A stretch of DNA of 64,000 nucleotides, from the NCBI RefSeq assembly GCF_002420705.1, contig NZ_DIIM01000005.1, forward strand, positions 164,096 through 228,095, read 5' to 3'. Shown in pieces: positions 53,471 to 61,516 of this stretch. Every line of letters begins with the position of its first letter. Positions within the stretch are counted from its first letter, which is position 1. The stretch is from Sphingobacterium sp. UBA5670 (lineage in GTDB: Bacteria > Bacteroidota > Bacteroidia > Sphingobacteriales > Sphingobacteriaceae). Under the pieces are notes generated by a model. The model had not been told where the DNA came from. It made no database searches and saw nothing but the letters and a program-made list of their open reading frames with translations. The position numbers and the translations under genes were made by a program.

Positions 53471-54316
53471 TTATTTAGCTAGTTTTTCCAGTAGTCGTAT
53501 TTCTAATAATGTGCTTAGTTGTTCTAATTTTTTCACCTTAGTTAATAGTGTCCTGACCAATTTTTTATTGATGTGATAACCTAATTCGTATCGTGCTAAG
53601 ACGTAGCTGTCTTGCAGAGAACGAAAGTCCGAAATGGCTTGTTGTTGGTTTTTTCCTTTCCTAAAGAATATCTTATCTATTTGAGGAGTAATATGACGGC
53701 AATATCGGGCTAATTGCGATAGGTTATGGGTCTTTGGGTCGTAACGCGTATGTGTTACCAATATGCTTCTCATCAATAATTCGGTGGCTTGATGTAATAG
53801 AAATATACTAACATGGAGGTCCTTTGAGAGATATGTAATATTGGCTAGATGTAGAAATTGAGAACCTTTGATATGAAAATTATTGAAAACATCTTTTACT
53901 CTTTGTATTTTCGACTGGGGGTTTATTTTAAAGTAAGTCGTTATTAGAAATATATCAGATTGATATATTATCTTTCCTCGCTCCATTATATCAATAAAGA
54001 AATCCTGCCCCCAAGATAATCCCTCATTGACGAAATCAATACTATGAACTAAAACTGATGATTTCTTTATCCGAAGAAGACTGTTCTCGATTCTACTAAT
54101 TAAGTTGCCTTCATTGCTTTGCGTATCTTTTGCATCAAGTATTACTAACAGATTTAAAATGTCATTAGTGTCTATAGATGGATTTTTTTGAGATTTTTTG
54201 TTCGAAAATATCCATCGCCCATAATGAATCACAGCAAGAGGCGAAACAATATTTACTATTTCATTAATGATTGTATTATATTCGGAATTAGTGGTATGAA
54301 GGAAATTAGTGTTCAT
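53471..54316 (-). CDS. MNT-HEPN protein with a degenerate nucleotidyltransferase domain
   Basis: 281 residues, cytosolic. Residues 1-125 follow the minimal-nucleotidyltransferase layout of Bacteroidota HEPN proteins (INEIVNIVSPLAVIHYG, then LLVIL, VNEGLSWGQDFFIDIMERGKIIYQS), but the GS and DxD catalytic residues are lost (GRW; NDILN). Residues 150-270 are a HEPN bundle (LHVSIFLLHQATELLMRSILV, THNLSQLARYC) with ARYELGYHI, which fits the Rx4-6H RNase motif. In MNT-HEPN systems the HEPN part is an RNase toxin and MNT its antidote. Third gene of the operon, 93 bp after the tandem fusion. Confidence 0.75.
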   Translation of the reverse strand: MNTNFLHTTNSEYNTIINEIVNIVSPLAVIHYGRWIFSNKKSQKNPSIDTNDILNLLVILDAKDTQSNEGNLISRIENSLLRIKKSSVLVHSIDFVNEGLSWGQDFFIDIMERGKIIYQSDIFLITTYFKINPQSKIQRVKDVFNNFHIKGSQFLHLANITYLSKDLHVSIFLLHQATELLMRSILVTHTRYDPKTHNLSQLARYCRHITPQIDKIFFRKGKNQQQAISDFRSLQDSYVLARYELGYHINKKLVRTLLTKVKKLEQLSTLLEIRLLEKLAK

Positions 54317-54409
54317 AATTAATGTATAAATAATAGCGGGCTCAAAAGCGAAATTGATTGCGCAAAAATATATTTATTTTTTTGTTATTAAAAATGCGCA
54401 AAAAGTTGA

Positions 54410-56098
54410 TTACACTATCCCTATGTTATTATTTAAACTTGCTATTTTTCCAAAGTAATTTTCCATCTCATGGTTACATCTTTCTATAAATGTTTTTGTG
54501 CGTTGTTGCAATTCTATAATTGTTAGTGGATCTCCTTTATAATTTACATTATACCTAAATTCCTGCTGCGCTTCCGTAATATTCTTAAAAGCAGCAAAGT
54601 GATCCTCATGGTCAAGGCAGAATATGGCATAGGCATCAGGCACGATTAATTTGCAGAGTTTTATCAGAAAAGTAAGGTTGACTCGTTGCGGTTTGTATTG
54701 GAGTATCGTGTTAATCACGCCCAGACAAATTTGTTCCAACACTTGTGAAAGGGTGTAATATGCTGCTTCTACACCAAACGACTGCCCCTCTTCAAAGGCG
54801 TAATATAAGCAACGTGCATTGTTATACCGCGTCTTCCATTGTTGACGTACATACTCAAGATCTAGCCGTGGCGCAACGATGCCTTCCCGATCGATATTGG
54901 CTATTGATGAATTCTGAAACCAGACGTCGCCCGCTTTTAGGAGCGAAAGGAAAAAGGGATGGCCCTTTGAAAGCTGTTTGGTGAAAGCTGCGGAGTTTTC
55001 CAGGGCCAGCGTGAGCGATACATTGTTGGGGAGCAAATCCGTTATGAGCTGCGTTAGATTATTGATTTCGGCGCTTAAAATATCATAAACGACCAAAATA
55101 TAATAACCATGTGTGATGCAATCATTTTTTGCCCTTTGGAGCGCATTATGATATTTGTGATGATCAGAATCATAACCGAAACATACTACCAGCGCAGGGG
55201 TGCAATTGCACTCTATGGCATTTAAAATGAGGTCCCGATAATTGGTGTTGCAATAGCTTTGTTTGTATATTTCATTGTTGTTTTTGCAATTTTCAACTTT
55301 GTTGCTTGCAGCTGGGATTGGATTAAGTTTAGACTTAATTTCTTGGAATAAAAGATTGGAATAATCGTTGATCCAGTTTAATGTGTTTATAGAAATTTGA
55401 TAGCCTGTTTCTAATACTGCTTCATCTATAAAATAGTCAAATTGATATCGATAGTCAATGTAAGCCTTGTTGATTTTCTCCAAAGCATGTTTGTTTTCGT
55501 TGTTGTCTGCCAGCTTGCCGAGCCGATCGTCGAAAGTTTTGAGATAGTTTATATGATTTTTTAGCGAATGGGACTTTTTATCCTCAACGACGAGGATATT
55601 TTCTGCCGTTCGAAATGCAAGTTCTAAAGTTTGATGTAGCATAAATGCTGCGTGTGCATAATTTTTATGCTCGAAATAGAAATTGTATCCATCTACAAAA
55701 GATCGAATCTTGCTCTTTTCCTTTTCGATATATGTCCGTGTTTTTTCGATGACTTCGTCACTTTTATTATTTGGTAAGACAAGGGGTATATCTTGCACAG
55801 GATTTTGATAAATGCGGTTTTCAGGTTGGCAAATAAGATAAGCTCGACCTAAACCTTGATCTAATTTTTGCTGTATCTCATGCGTGAAGTTCACATTGAT
55901 AAATACATTTGGATAGGAGCCGATAGTTTTGTTTATCAGACTGTTTGCGTCGGAAAAACGAATTCCGGCATTTGACGTAAGATTGACCTGTAGCATCAGA
56001 TACTTTTTACCATCGTGGTCAAAAGTCCATTGGTAGATTTCATCGACAGCAACGGCACGAAGGATTGCCTCGATAATAGGGTTAATATCGGTATTCAT
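54410..56098 (-). CDS. Tandem MNT-HEPN-MNT-HEPN fusion protein
   Basis: 562 residues that read as two copies of the MNT-HEPN unit. Copy 1: MNT-like 1-115 and HEPN 125-260 (NYAHAAFMLHQTLELAFRTAENIL, HSLKNHINYL, RYQFDYFID). Copy 2: MNT-like 290-400 (TPALVVCFGYDSDHHKY, YILVVYD, LSKGHPFFLSLLKAGDVWFQN) and HEPN 415-550 (GVEAAYYTLSQVLEQICLGVI, RYNVNYKG). Both HEPN parts keep the arginine but lack the motif histidine, and both MNT parts lack the catalytic acids. A binding rather than catalytic role is likely. It lies 22 bp after the upstream gene and 93 bp before the single MNT-HEPN. Confidence 0.75.
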   Translation of the reverse strand: MNTDINPIIEAILRAVAVDEIYQWTFDHDGKKYLMLQVNLTSNAGIRFSDANSLINKTIGSYPNVFINVNFTHEIQQKLDQGLGRAYLICQPENRIYQNPVQDIPLVLPNNKSDEVIEKTRTYIEKEKSKIRSFVDGYNFYFEHKNYAHAAFMLHQTLELAFRTAENILVVEDKKSHSLKNHINYLKTFDDRLGKLADNNENKHALEKINKAYIDYRYQFDYFIDEAVLETGYQISINTLNWINDYSNLLFQEIKSKLNPIPAASNKVENCKNNNEIYKQSYCNTNYRDLILNAIECNCTPALVVCFGYDSDHHKYHNALQRAKNDCITHGYYILVVYDILSAEINNLTQLITDLLPNNVSLTLALENSAAFTKQLSKGHPFFLSLLKAGDVWFQNSSIANIDREGIVAPRLDLEYVRQQWKTRYNNARCLYYAFEEGQSFGVEAAYYTLSQVLEQICLGVINTILQYKPQRVNLTFLIKLCKLIVPDAYAIFCLDHEDHFAAFKNITEAQQEFRYNVNYKGDPLTIIELQQRTKTFIERCNHEMENYFGKIASLNNNIGIV

Positions 56099-56120
56099 AA
56101 TATGGGTTGATAAATGGAGG

Positions 56121-57392
56121 TTATATTTCTGTTTCTAGAAGAGTTGTTTGTTTTTGATTGAGAGATTCTATCTCTTCAGAAAAAGCTGTTAAATAGGCGA
56201 GTTCTATTATTTTGATCATAGTCTGGTAAATTCGTGTACTGTAATCTGCATAGGCACCGGTATATCGGTTTTTGGCGAGGCCATAGTTGATCCATTCATA
56301 CAAGATTTCATTCCATTCTTGCTGATCGTATGTTTTAACTGTTGCCAATAGTGCTGACAAAGGATCGTCTAGTTCTTCATTCGATACATAATAAAGTATA
56401 ATCTCCTCTTTTGCATGCCTAATCAAAACTGATTGGCATTCGGGCAATATCGAAAATGAATCGTCCATGCCGATTGGAAGAATAGGGGATTCCTCAGATT
56501 TATTGGATAACATTTCTAATAGGGAGTAAAGACAGGCGTAATTAAAGAGTAGATTTGCCCCCGAAAATTTACTATTTTCATGGTCCGCAGACCAGAATTT
56601 TTTTTCGTCAATGACCGTTTGGTACCAATATCGGATGTCTTCTCGCCAGCCATTTAGATCGTCTCTATCAAAGAAATCTTTTAATGCTGAGACGGAATAA
56701 GGTTGGGAAGCAAGCCAGTCGGGTAATATGATGCTTTTTTTGGGGTGAAGTATTTCGTCTTCTGTTTCGTCCAAAGACTGCTGGGCTTGGCGCTGCTCAT
56801 TTGCAATGTCTTCTTGATTTTCTATAACAGTGCCTGGAAGTTTTTTATTTTCATAGATCTTTCCGAGAGAAGTCGCCAGACGAAGTAAGCATTCTTTTAC
56901 AGCAAGTATTTCATGGCCGTTGTTGCCTAAAAAGCCGTTATCTCTGTCTCCTAAACTTATCCATAAATCATCAAGAATGCTGTACCATTGTTGTAAAGAC
57001 TCGTAAGAAAAAAAACGGCTAATGCTGTCTGCTGCTGTATCAATATTACTTGCCCAGGGGTCTGTTGATAATATATGATTCCAGTAGTCTGAAGCACCTC
57101 TGTTGAACTTCAAGGGATGTTCTATTGTTTTTAGTTTACATTTCCTAAAAATGACATACGCCAATTCCACCTGTTCAATTAGTTTTCTAGTGAGATATCC
57201 CGTAGAGGAACGCGGTTGGTTCATCTTTGCGTTTGAAGCCGCGTTAATTAGCGTATTTAGGTCCGCTAACCAATCGCTTATATGTGTTTCGCTTTCAAAG
57301 AACTCAATGAGATATTTCATCGGATCGTCGATGTGTTCTTGGGTTAAATAGCGAAAATGTTTCGCTTTTAGTTTCTTTTGCGTATTTTTCAT
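56121..57392 (-). CDS. Four-repeat helical protein of unknown function
   Basis: 423 residues from the ATG at 57392 (MKNTQKKLKAKHF); an upstream GTG adds 19 unlikely residues. I see four diverged copies of a roughly 60-residue helical unit with a W-x3-L-x2-W type core: about 20-80, 125-185, 235-295 and 340-405. Units 1 and 4 align best: DDPMKYLIEFFE...DWLADLNTLI...VELAYVI with DDPLSALLATVK...EWNEILYEWI...IELAYLT. A charged linker lies at 190-220. No family recognised. First gene of the HEPN operon and divergent from two HTH genes, so probably a system component. Confidence 0.7.
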   Translation of the reverse strand: MKNTQKKLKAKHFRYLTQEHIDDPMKYLIEFFESETHISDWLADLNTLINAASNAKMNQPRSSTGYLTRKLIEQVELAYVIFRKCKLKTIEHPLKFNRGASDYWNHILSTDPWASNIDTAADSISRFFSYESLQQWYSILDDLWISLGDRDNGFLGNNGHEILAVKECLLRLATSLGKIYENKKLPGTVIENQEDIANEQRQAQQSLDETEDEILHPKKSIILPDWLASQPYSVSALKDFFDRDDLNGWREDIRYWYQTVIDEKKFWSADHENSKFSGANLLFNYACLYSLLEMLSNKSEESPILPIGMDDSFSILPECQSVLIRHAKEEIILYYVSNEELDDPLSALLATVKTYDQQEWNEILYEWINYGLAKNRYTGAYADYSTRIYQTMIKIIELAYLTAFSEEIESLNQKQTTLLETEI

Positions 57393-57575
57393 CAGATTAT
57401 ATTTTTTAGTTGATGAAACTGCTATTAGGGCAAATACTGATCCGTGCACTGATCTAAAGCCTTGTCGGTTTCATATGTTTTTTGATTAGTAAAATAGTTT
57501 ATAATTGTCTTCGTTAGGACTAAATTAAGAACTATTTTTCGGTAAAACAAATATTTTTTATTAAAATTTTCGGTA

Positions 57576-57992
57576 ATGAGTTCTGTTTTGAAGAGAATTA
57601 AGATTGTTGCGGATAGGGAGGGGATGAGCGTATCGGCATTTGAGGCAACTATTGGAGCGAGCAAGGGTGTTTTTACGCGTGCATTGGCCAATGGTACGGA
57701 TATTCAATCTAAATGGTTAATCAGCCTTGTTGAAAAATATCCTCAATATTCATCTGAGTGGCTTTTAAAGGGTGAAGGCGAGATGTTAAAACCTGTTCCT
57801 GTAGCAAAAGAGGAGGAGGAAACTTATCTAACGCCAGAATTAGAGGGGATTACCAATTCTGTTATTTATACATTAAAACAAGTTGTTGCCTCTCAGAATG
57901 TAACTATAAAATCTCAAGAGAAGACAATTATGTCTTTGGAGAGATTATTGTCTTCATTAGAACGTGAGCTTGATTCGTTAAGAAATAAATAA
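57576..57992 (+). CDS. HTH (phage-repressor-like) protein with coiled-coil tail, copy 1
   Basis: 138 residues. Residues 1-60 form a small repressor-like helix-turn-helix (VLKRIKIVADREGMSVSAFEATIGAS...), followed by SSEWLLKGEGEML, the hallmark of Bacteroidota phage-type repressors. A linker and a coiled coil (95-138) with SQEKTIMSLERLLSSLEREL follow. It is the paralogue of the next gene, 29 bp downstream. Divergent from the HEPN operon, it is a candidate regulator of it. Confidence 0.8.
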   Translation: MSSVLKRIKIVADREGMSVSAFEATIGASKGVFTRALANGTDIQSKWLISLVEKYPQYSSEWLLKGEGEMLKPVPVAKEEEETYLTPELEGITNSVIYTLKQVVASQNVTIKSQEKTIMSLERLLSSLERELDSLRNK

Positions 57993-58021
57993 AGCACAAA
58001 CATTTTTAAAAACGGACAAAA

Positions 58022-58402
58022 GTGAATGTAAAGGAACGTGTGCTGCTGATCGCTGAAACCAAAGGCATTAGTAAAACCGAATTTTTCAAAGATGTGGAAC
58101 TTTCCTACGCAAACTTTAAGGGTGGGCAGAAGAATACTGCGCTCAGTTCGGATGCTATGGTTGCTATATTGTCCAGACATCCCGATATTAGTCCCGCATG
58201 GTTGTTGATGGGCGAAGGAACTATGATGCGGAAGGATGAGAAAGTGGAGGTAAGTGCACCGCCTGTCGAAGCAGCTCCTGCCACTGCCGAAGGCCTCGGG
58301 ATTTATAAGCAGTTGGTCAATGCCTTAGAGCAAACGGTCAAAGCACAAGAAAAGACAATCCTCTCATTGGAAGGTCAGGTGAGTTTATTAAACAAAAAGT
58401 AG
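58022..58402 (+). CDS. HTH (phage-repressor-like) protein with coiled-coil tail, copy 2
   Basis: 126 residues, start codon GTG at 58022. Same plan as copy 1: HTH (VKERVLLIAETKGISKTEFFKDV), ISPAWLLMGEGTMM, a Pro/Ala-rich linker, and a coiled coil with AQEKTILSLEGQ that matches SQEKTIMSLE of copy 1. The two likely arose by duplication and may form a heterodimer through the tails. No phage genes are nearby. Confidence 0.8.
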   Translation: MNVKERVLLIAETKGISKTEFFKDVELSYANFKGGQKNTALSSDAMVAILSRHPDISPAWLLMGEGTMMRKDEKVEVSAPPVEAAPATAEGLGIYKQLVNALEQTVKAQEKTILSLEGQVSLLNKK

Positions 58403-58585
58403 CCTCAATTCCATGGAAGGGTATTGCGTAAAAAGTATTTTGTAAATGACTCGGTTTTTTAGTTAATCAACTACTACAGATTTTTCTGAATTGATATGGG
58501 GGCCACATCACCGCAGATACGGCACAAGTCAGTAATATAGATTTAAGTTTAAATATTTTTAAAAGATCGATGTGGATAACGACCT
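58403..58585. other. Intergenic region between HTH pair and toxin gene
   Basis: Convergent spacer of 183 bp. I see no gene, clear terminator or repeat in it. Confidence 0.5.
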
Positions 58586-58870
58586 TTACTTATCATTATA
58601 ATGACCGATAAAGCTGAAAACTAATACTAAGATTTTAGAATCAATTATTTCATAAATGATTCGATCTTTTTGGTTCAGTCGTCTACTCCATATTTCTGCA
58701 TCGCCATTATTTCGTAGCGGTTTAGGGAGGCCGGTTCCTTCCCTCGGATGGTTCTCTAATTCTTCGAGGAGTTTTACGACCTTACTCATATCGATTTTGC
58801 TTCCTCGCTTCTTTATTTGAAGAAGATCTTTCTGTGCTTTTACTGAGAGTTCTATTTGATACTGTCCCAT
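58586..58870 (-). CDS. Txe/YoeB-family toxin
   Basis: 94 residues of the RelE-fold YoeB group, ribosome-dependent mRNA endonucleases. The family line LSVKAQKDLLQIKKRG, the glutamate in ELENHPREGTGLPKPL, WSRRLNQKDRIIYEI with the active arginine, and the terminal FSFIGHYND with the catalytic His-Tyr pair are all intact. The gene overlaps the antitoxin gene by 19 bp. The toxin is held inactive by the antitoxin under normal growth. Confidence 0.93.
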   Translation of the reverse strand: MGQYQIELSVKAQKDLLQIKKRGSKIDMSKVVKLLEELENHPREGTGLPKPLRNNGDAEIWSRRLNQKDRIIYEIIDSKILVLVFSFIGHYNDK

Positions 58871-59070
58871 ATATTCTTGGCTGTTACAGTTTTTGTCTTC
58901 CCCTCCTTTAAGTCATTTCTCCCTTCCTCGATCAATTGTGATAGATCTGATGGGAGCTCTTTTTCCTGAATAGAGACATTTTTCACGCCAAGAGCCTTCA
59001 GAACAGCAATTATTTTTTTTCGTTCCGAAGAACTAGAAGAATATTCAAATGAAAATACTGTTGTTGTCAT
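58852..59070 (-). CDS. Antitoxin (DUF2683-like) of the YoeB pair
   Basis: 72 residues. A first strand (TTTVFSFEYSSSS) and helix ERKKIIAVLKALGV are followed by a flexible acidic tail (SDLSQLIEEGRNDLKEGKTKTVTAKNIWDSI) that would wrap the toxin. The layout matches DUF2683 antitoxins that accompany Txe/YoeB toxins in Bacteroidota. First gene of the operon; an operator-like dyad lies in its promoter. Confidence 0.85.
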   Translation of the reverse strand: MTTTVFSFEYSSSSSERKKIIAVLKALGVKNVSIQEKELPSDLSQLIEEGRNDLKEGKTKTVTAKNIWDSIK

Positions 59071-59116
59071 AATCTTGCCTTTTTAATTCTAGCGGTCAAA
59101 CTTTATACTCTACTTA

Positions 59117-59149
59117 CAAAGATACGAAAACTATTTTGTTAGTTTACAA
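59117..59149 (-). promoter_or_regulatory. Promoter and dyad operator of the toxin-antitoxin operon
   Basis: On the minus strand TTG (plus 59147-59149), a 22-bp spacer and TATCTTTG (plus 59117-59124). Inside the spacer is the dyad AAACTA-N6-TAGTTT (59128-59145), where an autoregulating TA complex would bind. Confidence 0.55.
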
Positions 59150-59356
59150 ATGAATAGCATGCCGCACAGGCGGGTTATAATAAAAATACCTGATTCCGGT
59201 GATTTCATTGGCCTCTTTTTTGTTTTAATTTCGTTATTGAAAAGCTGTTTGTTTAACCGGCTTCTGGGAAGGCTTCTGTTTATTTGTAAAAGGAACATTG
59301 CCTGTCCGCTGATCTAATTACATTCGTCAGCTTCATGTATTCAAAGAATTAATTTT

Positions 59357-60577
59357 ATGTCGAAAAAAGTATTTGTGATATGCTGTTTGCTTTTAGCTTG
59401 TTTTGTGCATCAGGCGATTGCACAGCCAGCGGGCCAGCGCCCTTCTTATACCTCAACATGGGGGCACCTTTACCGTGAAGGGGGGAATAATAAGGATCTT
59501 TTGGGGGTTTTTCCGACAGAGGCACCTGTATATTTATTGGACTCCACCGATACACAGTATAAGGTGCAGGTGAGTAATGGGGATATTGGTTTTATAGACC
59601 GTCAACCTCTGAAAAGTGCTATGTATGGGAAAAGGTCTGCCGGAGAACCACAGCAATATTTTTATCGTGGAACAGCGGGTTCTCAATGCCCACATTTCTA
59701 TGTACAGGTGGCGCAATTGCGCGTGCGTAAGGCGCCCAATACAACAAGTATCGCTGTGCGTAGGGCAGGGCTCAATGAAATGGTATGTATAGACTATGTG
59801 CCGCTCTATACAGATGGATGGGTCTACATTGGGGACCACTTTCATGAAAATCCGGAGTACATTCAGATGAAATTTTTGGGTGCTGAGTTGACCTATGACA
59901 TGGTTCTTAAAGAATATTTGGCCGTAAAAGGAAAGGATCAGGAGAAAGAGTTGGTTCAGGCCGGCCGTCTGCGTGAAATAGGCTGGACCAAGTATCCCAA
60001 ATTAAAACAAGCGCTTACCTATTGGAAGGAATCTTACGATAAAGCAGGAGTAGTAGATCCCAAAGTTGATATCGATTTTGAACTGTTATTGGCCGATAAA
60101 TTCCAAAATGAGCTTAAGCCGGAAGTTTACGCAAAGAAACTGAAGGCCTTAAACTTCCATTTCGAGTGGAAAGGGGTGTCTCTTTTTGACGGTCAGATCA
60201 TGGACGCGCAGATGAAGCAACTGGCTTTACAACGGGTTTCCGAAATCCCCGATATGCCTGAATGTGGCTGGGAACCGCAGTATTATTATAAATCGCCAAA
60301 TATAATCGTTGCCTTCGAAGAAAATTATAAGGGAAAGGTGGTCGGTACGCTGTATAGGCTGTTTTTTAGTGATGGCGAAAGCATTGTCATGGGCAAGGAG
60401 CGGATGGATGCCAATTATGCAGAAAAAGACTTTGTAAACCACTTTGGTGAACTGCTTTCAGCAGATTGGATTTCAACGCCACATACTTACTATATTCAAA
60501 ATGGCGATGCAGGGTTATTTATTTTCAGATTTGTCGATGGGAAACTGGCCAGCTACGAGTGCATGTATTATTGTTAA
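59357..60577 (+). CDS. Exported SH3-like protein of unknown function
   Basis: 406 residues with a signal peptide ending near QAIAQPAG. Residues 35-85 (LLGVFPTEAPVYLLDSTDTQYKVQVSNGDIGFIDRQPL) and 105-170 (YVQVAQLRVRKAPNTTS...VCIDYVPLYTDGWVYIG) look like two bacterial SH3-type domains. The C-terminal 240 residues are a helical then beta region without known motifs (GWEPQYYYKSPNIIVAFE...LYRLFFSDGESIVM). SH3-type domains often bind cell-wall or protein ligands. The context gives no further clue. Confidence 0.75.
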   Translation: MSKKVFVICCLLLACFVHQAIAQPAGQRPSYTSTWGHLYREGGNNKDLLGVFPTEAPVYLLDSTDTQYKVQVSNGDIGFIDRQPLKSAMYGKRSAGEPQQYFYRGTAGSQCPHFYVQVAQLRVRKAPNTTSIAVRRAGLNEMVCIDYVPLYTDGWVYIGDHFHENPEYIQMKFLGAELTYDMVLKEYLAVKGKDQEKELVQAGRLREIGWTKYPKLKQALTYWKESYDKAGVVDPKVDIDFELLLADKFQNELKPEVYAKKLKALNFHFEWKGVSLFDGQIMDAQMKQLALQRVSEIPDMPECGWEPQYYYKSPNIIVAFEENYKGKVVGTLYRLFFSDGESIVMGKERMDANYAEKDFVNHFGELLSADWISTPHTYYIQNGDAGLFIFRFVDGKLASYECMYYC

Positions 60578-60692
60578 TATTTATAAATTGTGTCGGGTTT
60601 AAGTAAGGACGTCACCGCCTTTGAAAATTTCCTTCTTTTGTGATGTTTAGCACCGAATTTACTAGCCAGTAAAAATAAGCATTTTCAAAAAA

Positions 60693-60739
60693 TAAGGGCC
60701 TTTGGAATGAGCGTTAAACTCCGCTTCCAAAGGCCCTTA
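60693..60739. terminator. Bidirectional terminator
   Basis: 15-bp perfect stem (60693-60707 with 60725-60739), core GGGCCTTTGG. T tract strongest on the minus strand, so it mainly ends lipB and can also end the SH3-like gene. Confidence 0.9.
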
Positions 60740-60760
60740 AGTTTTAAGGAGATATTCAAA

Positions 60761-61456
60761 TTAGACGACTTGCATCTCAAAGAGCTTTGCAATATGGCCT
60801 TTCAATTTTTCTTTCACGTCTTCCAGATCGACTTCTTTGCCGAGTTCCCGCTTTAAAGACGTTACATCTTTATCGTCGATACCGCAGGGAATGATATTGG
60901 CGAAATAGTCGAGGTCTGTGTTGACATTGAATGCAAAACCATGCATGGTCACCCAGCGTGAAGCGCGTACCCCCATTGCACAGATCTTGCGTGCTGTCGG
61001 TTTATCGGGCTCTATCCATACGCCGGTAAATCCGGGATATCTTCCAGCTTCGATGCCGTAATCTGCACAAGTCAATATTATTGCTTCTTCCAATGTGCGC
61101 AGATAAAGGTGTATATCCGTAAAGAAGTTGTCGAGATCCAGGATCGGATAACCGACAATCTGCCCCGGGCCATGGTAGGTAATGTCCCCGCCCCGGTTGA
61201 TCTTATAGAATTTGGCCTCTTTCTCTTCAAGTCCTTTTTCATCTAACAGCAAGTATTCCTCGTGACCGCTTTTACCTAAGGTGTAAACGTGGGGGTGTGC
61301 TGTAAAGATCAAGTAATTGGGGGTACTGGTTGCTCTTGCGTTGACCCTATTGTCGTGCTTAATGTCCAATACTCCCTTAAAGATGGATTCCTGTCTGTCC
61401 CAGGCTTCTTGGTAATCGACAAGTCCCCAATCTTGAAACTGCACCTCTTTATTCAT
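60761..61456 (-). CDS. lipB: Octanoyltransferase
   Basis: Moves octanoyl from ACP to lipoyl domains, the first step of lipoate synthesis. 231 residues with YTLGKSG, RGGDITYHGPGQIVGYPILDL, and the catalytic pair Lys157 (RKICAMGVRASRWVTMHG) and Cys191 (NIIPCGI). Start ATG is clear. It lies 60 bp downstream of hflX and may be read through from it. Confidence 0.97.
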   Translation of the reverse strand: MNKEVQFQDWGLVDYQEAWDRQESIFKGVLDIKHDNRVNARATSTPNYLIFTAHPHVYTLGKSGHEEYLLLDEKGLEEKEAKFYKINRGGDITYHGPGQIVGYPILDLDNFFTDIHLYLRTLEEAIILTCADYGIEAGRYPGFTGVWIEPDKPTARKICAMGVRASRWVTMHGFAFNVNTDLDYFANIIPCGIDDKDVTSLKRELGKEVDLEDVKEKLKGHIAKLFEMQVV

Positions 61457-61516
61457 CTCTTATTTTTTTAAGATCTGAATGGGCTTAATGTCCATTCAGA
61501 TCATTGTTTGTCAAAA

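Noticed and set aside
57425..57691. 88-codon minus-strand frame overlapping the first HTH gene
   Set aside because: It is antisense to a clear HTH gene and covers the divergent promoter region.
52898..59071. Island as a prophage or integrative element
   Set aside because: No integrase, recombinase, structural gene, tRNA target or att-like direct repeat was found; two repressor-like proteins alone do not support it.
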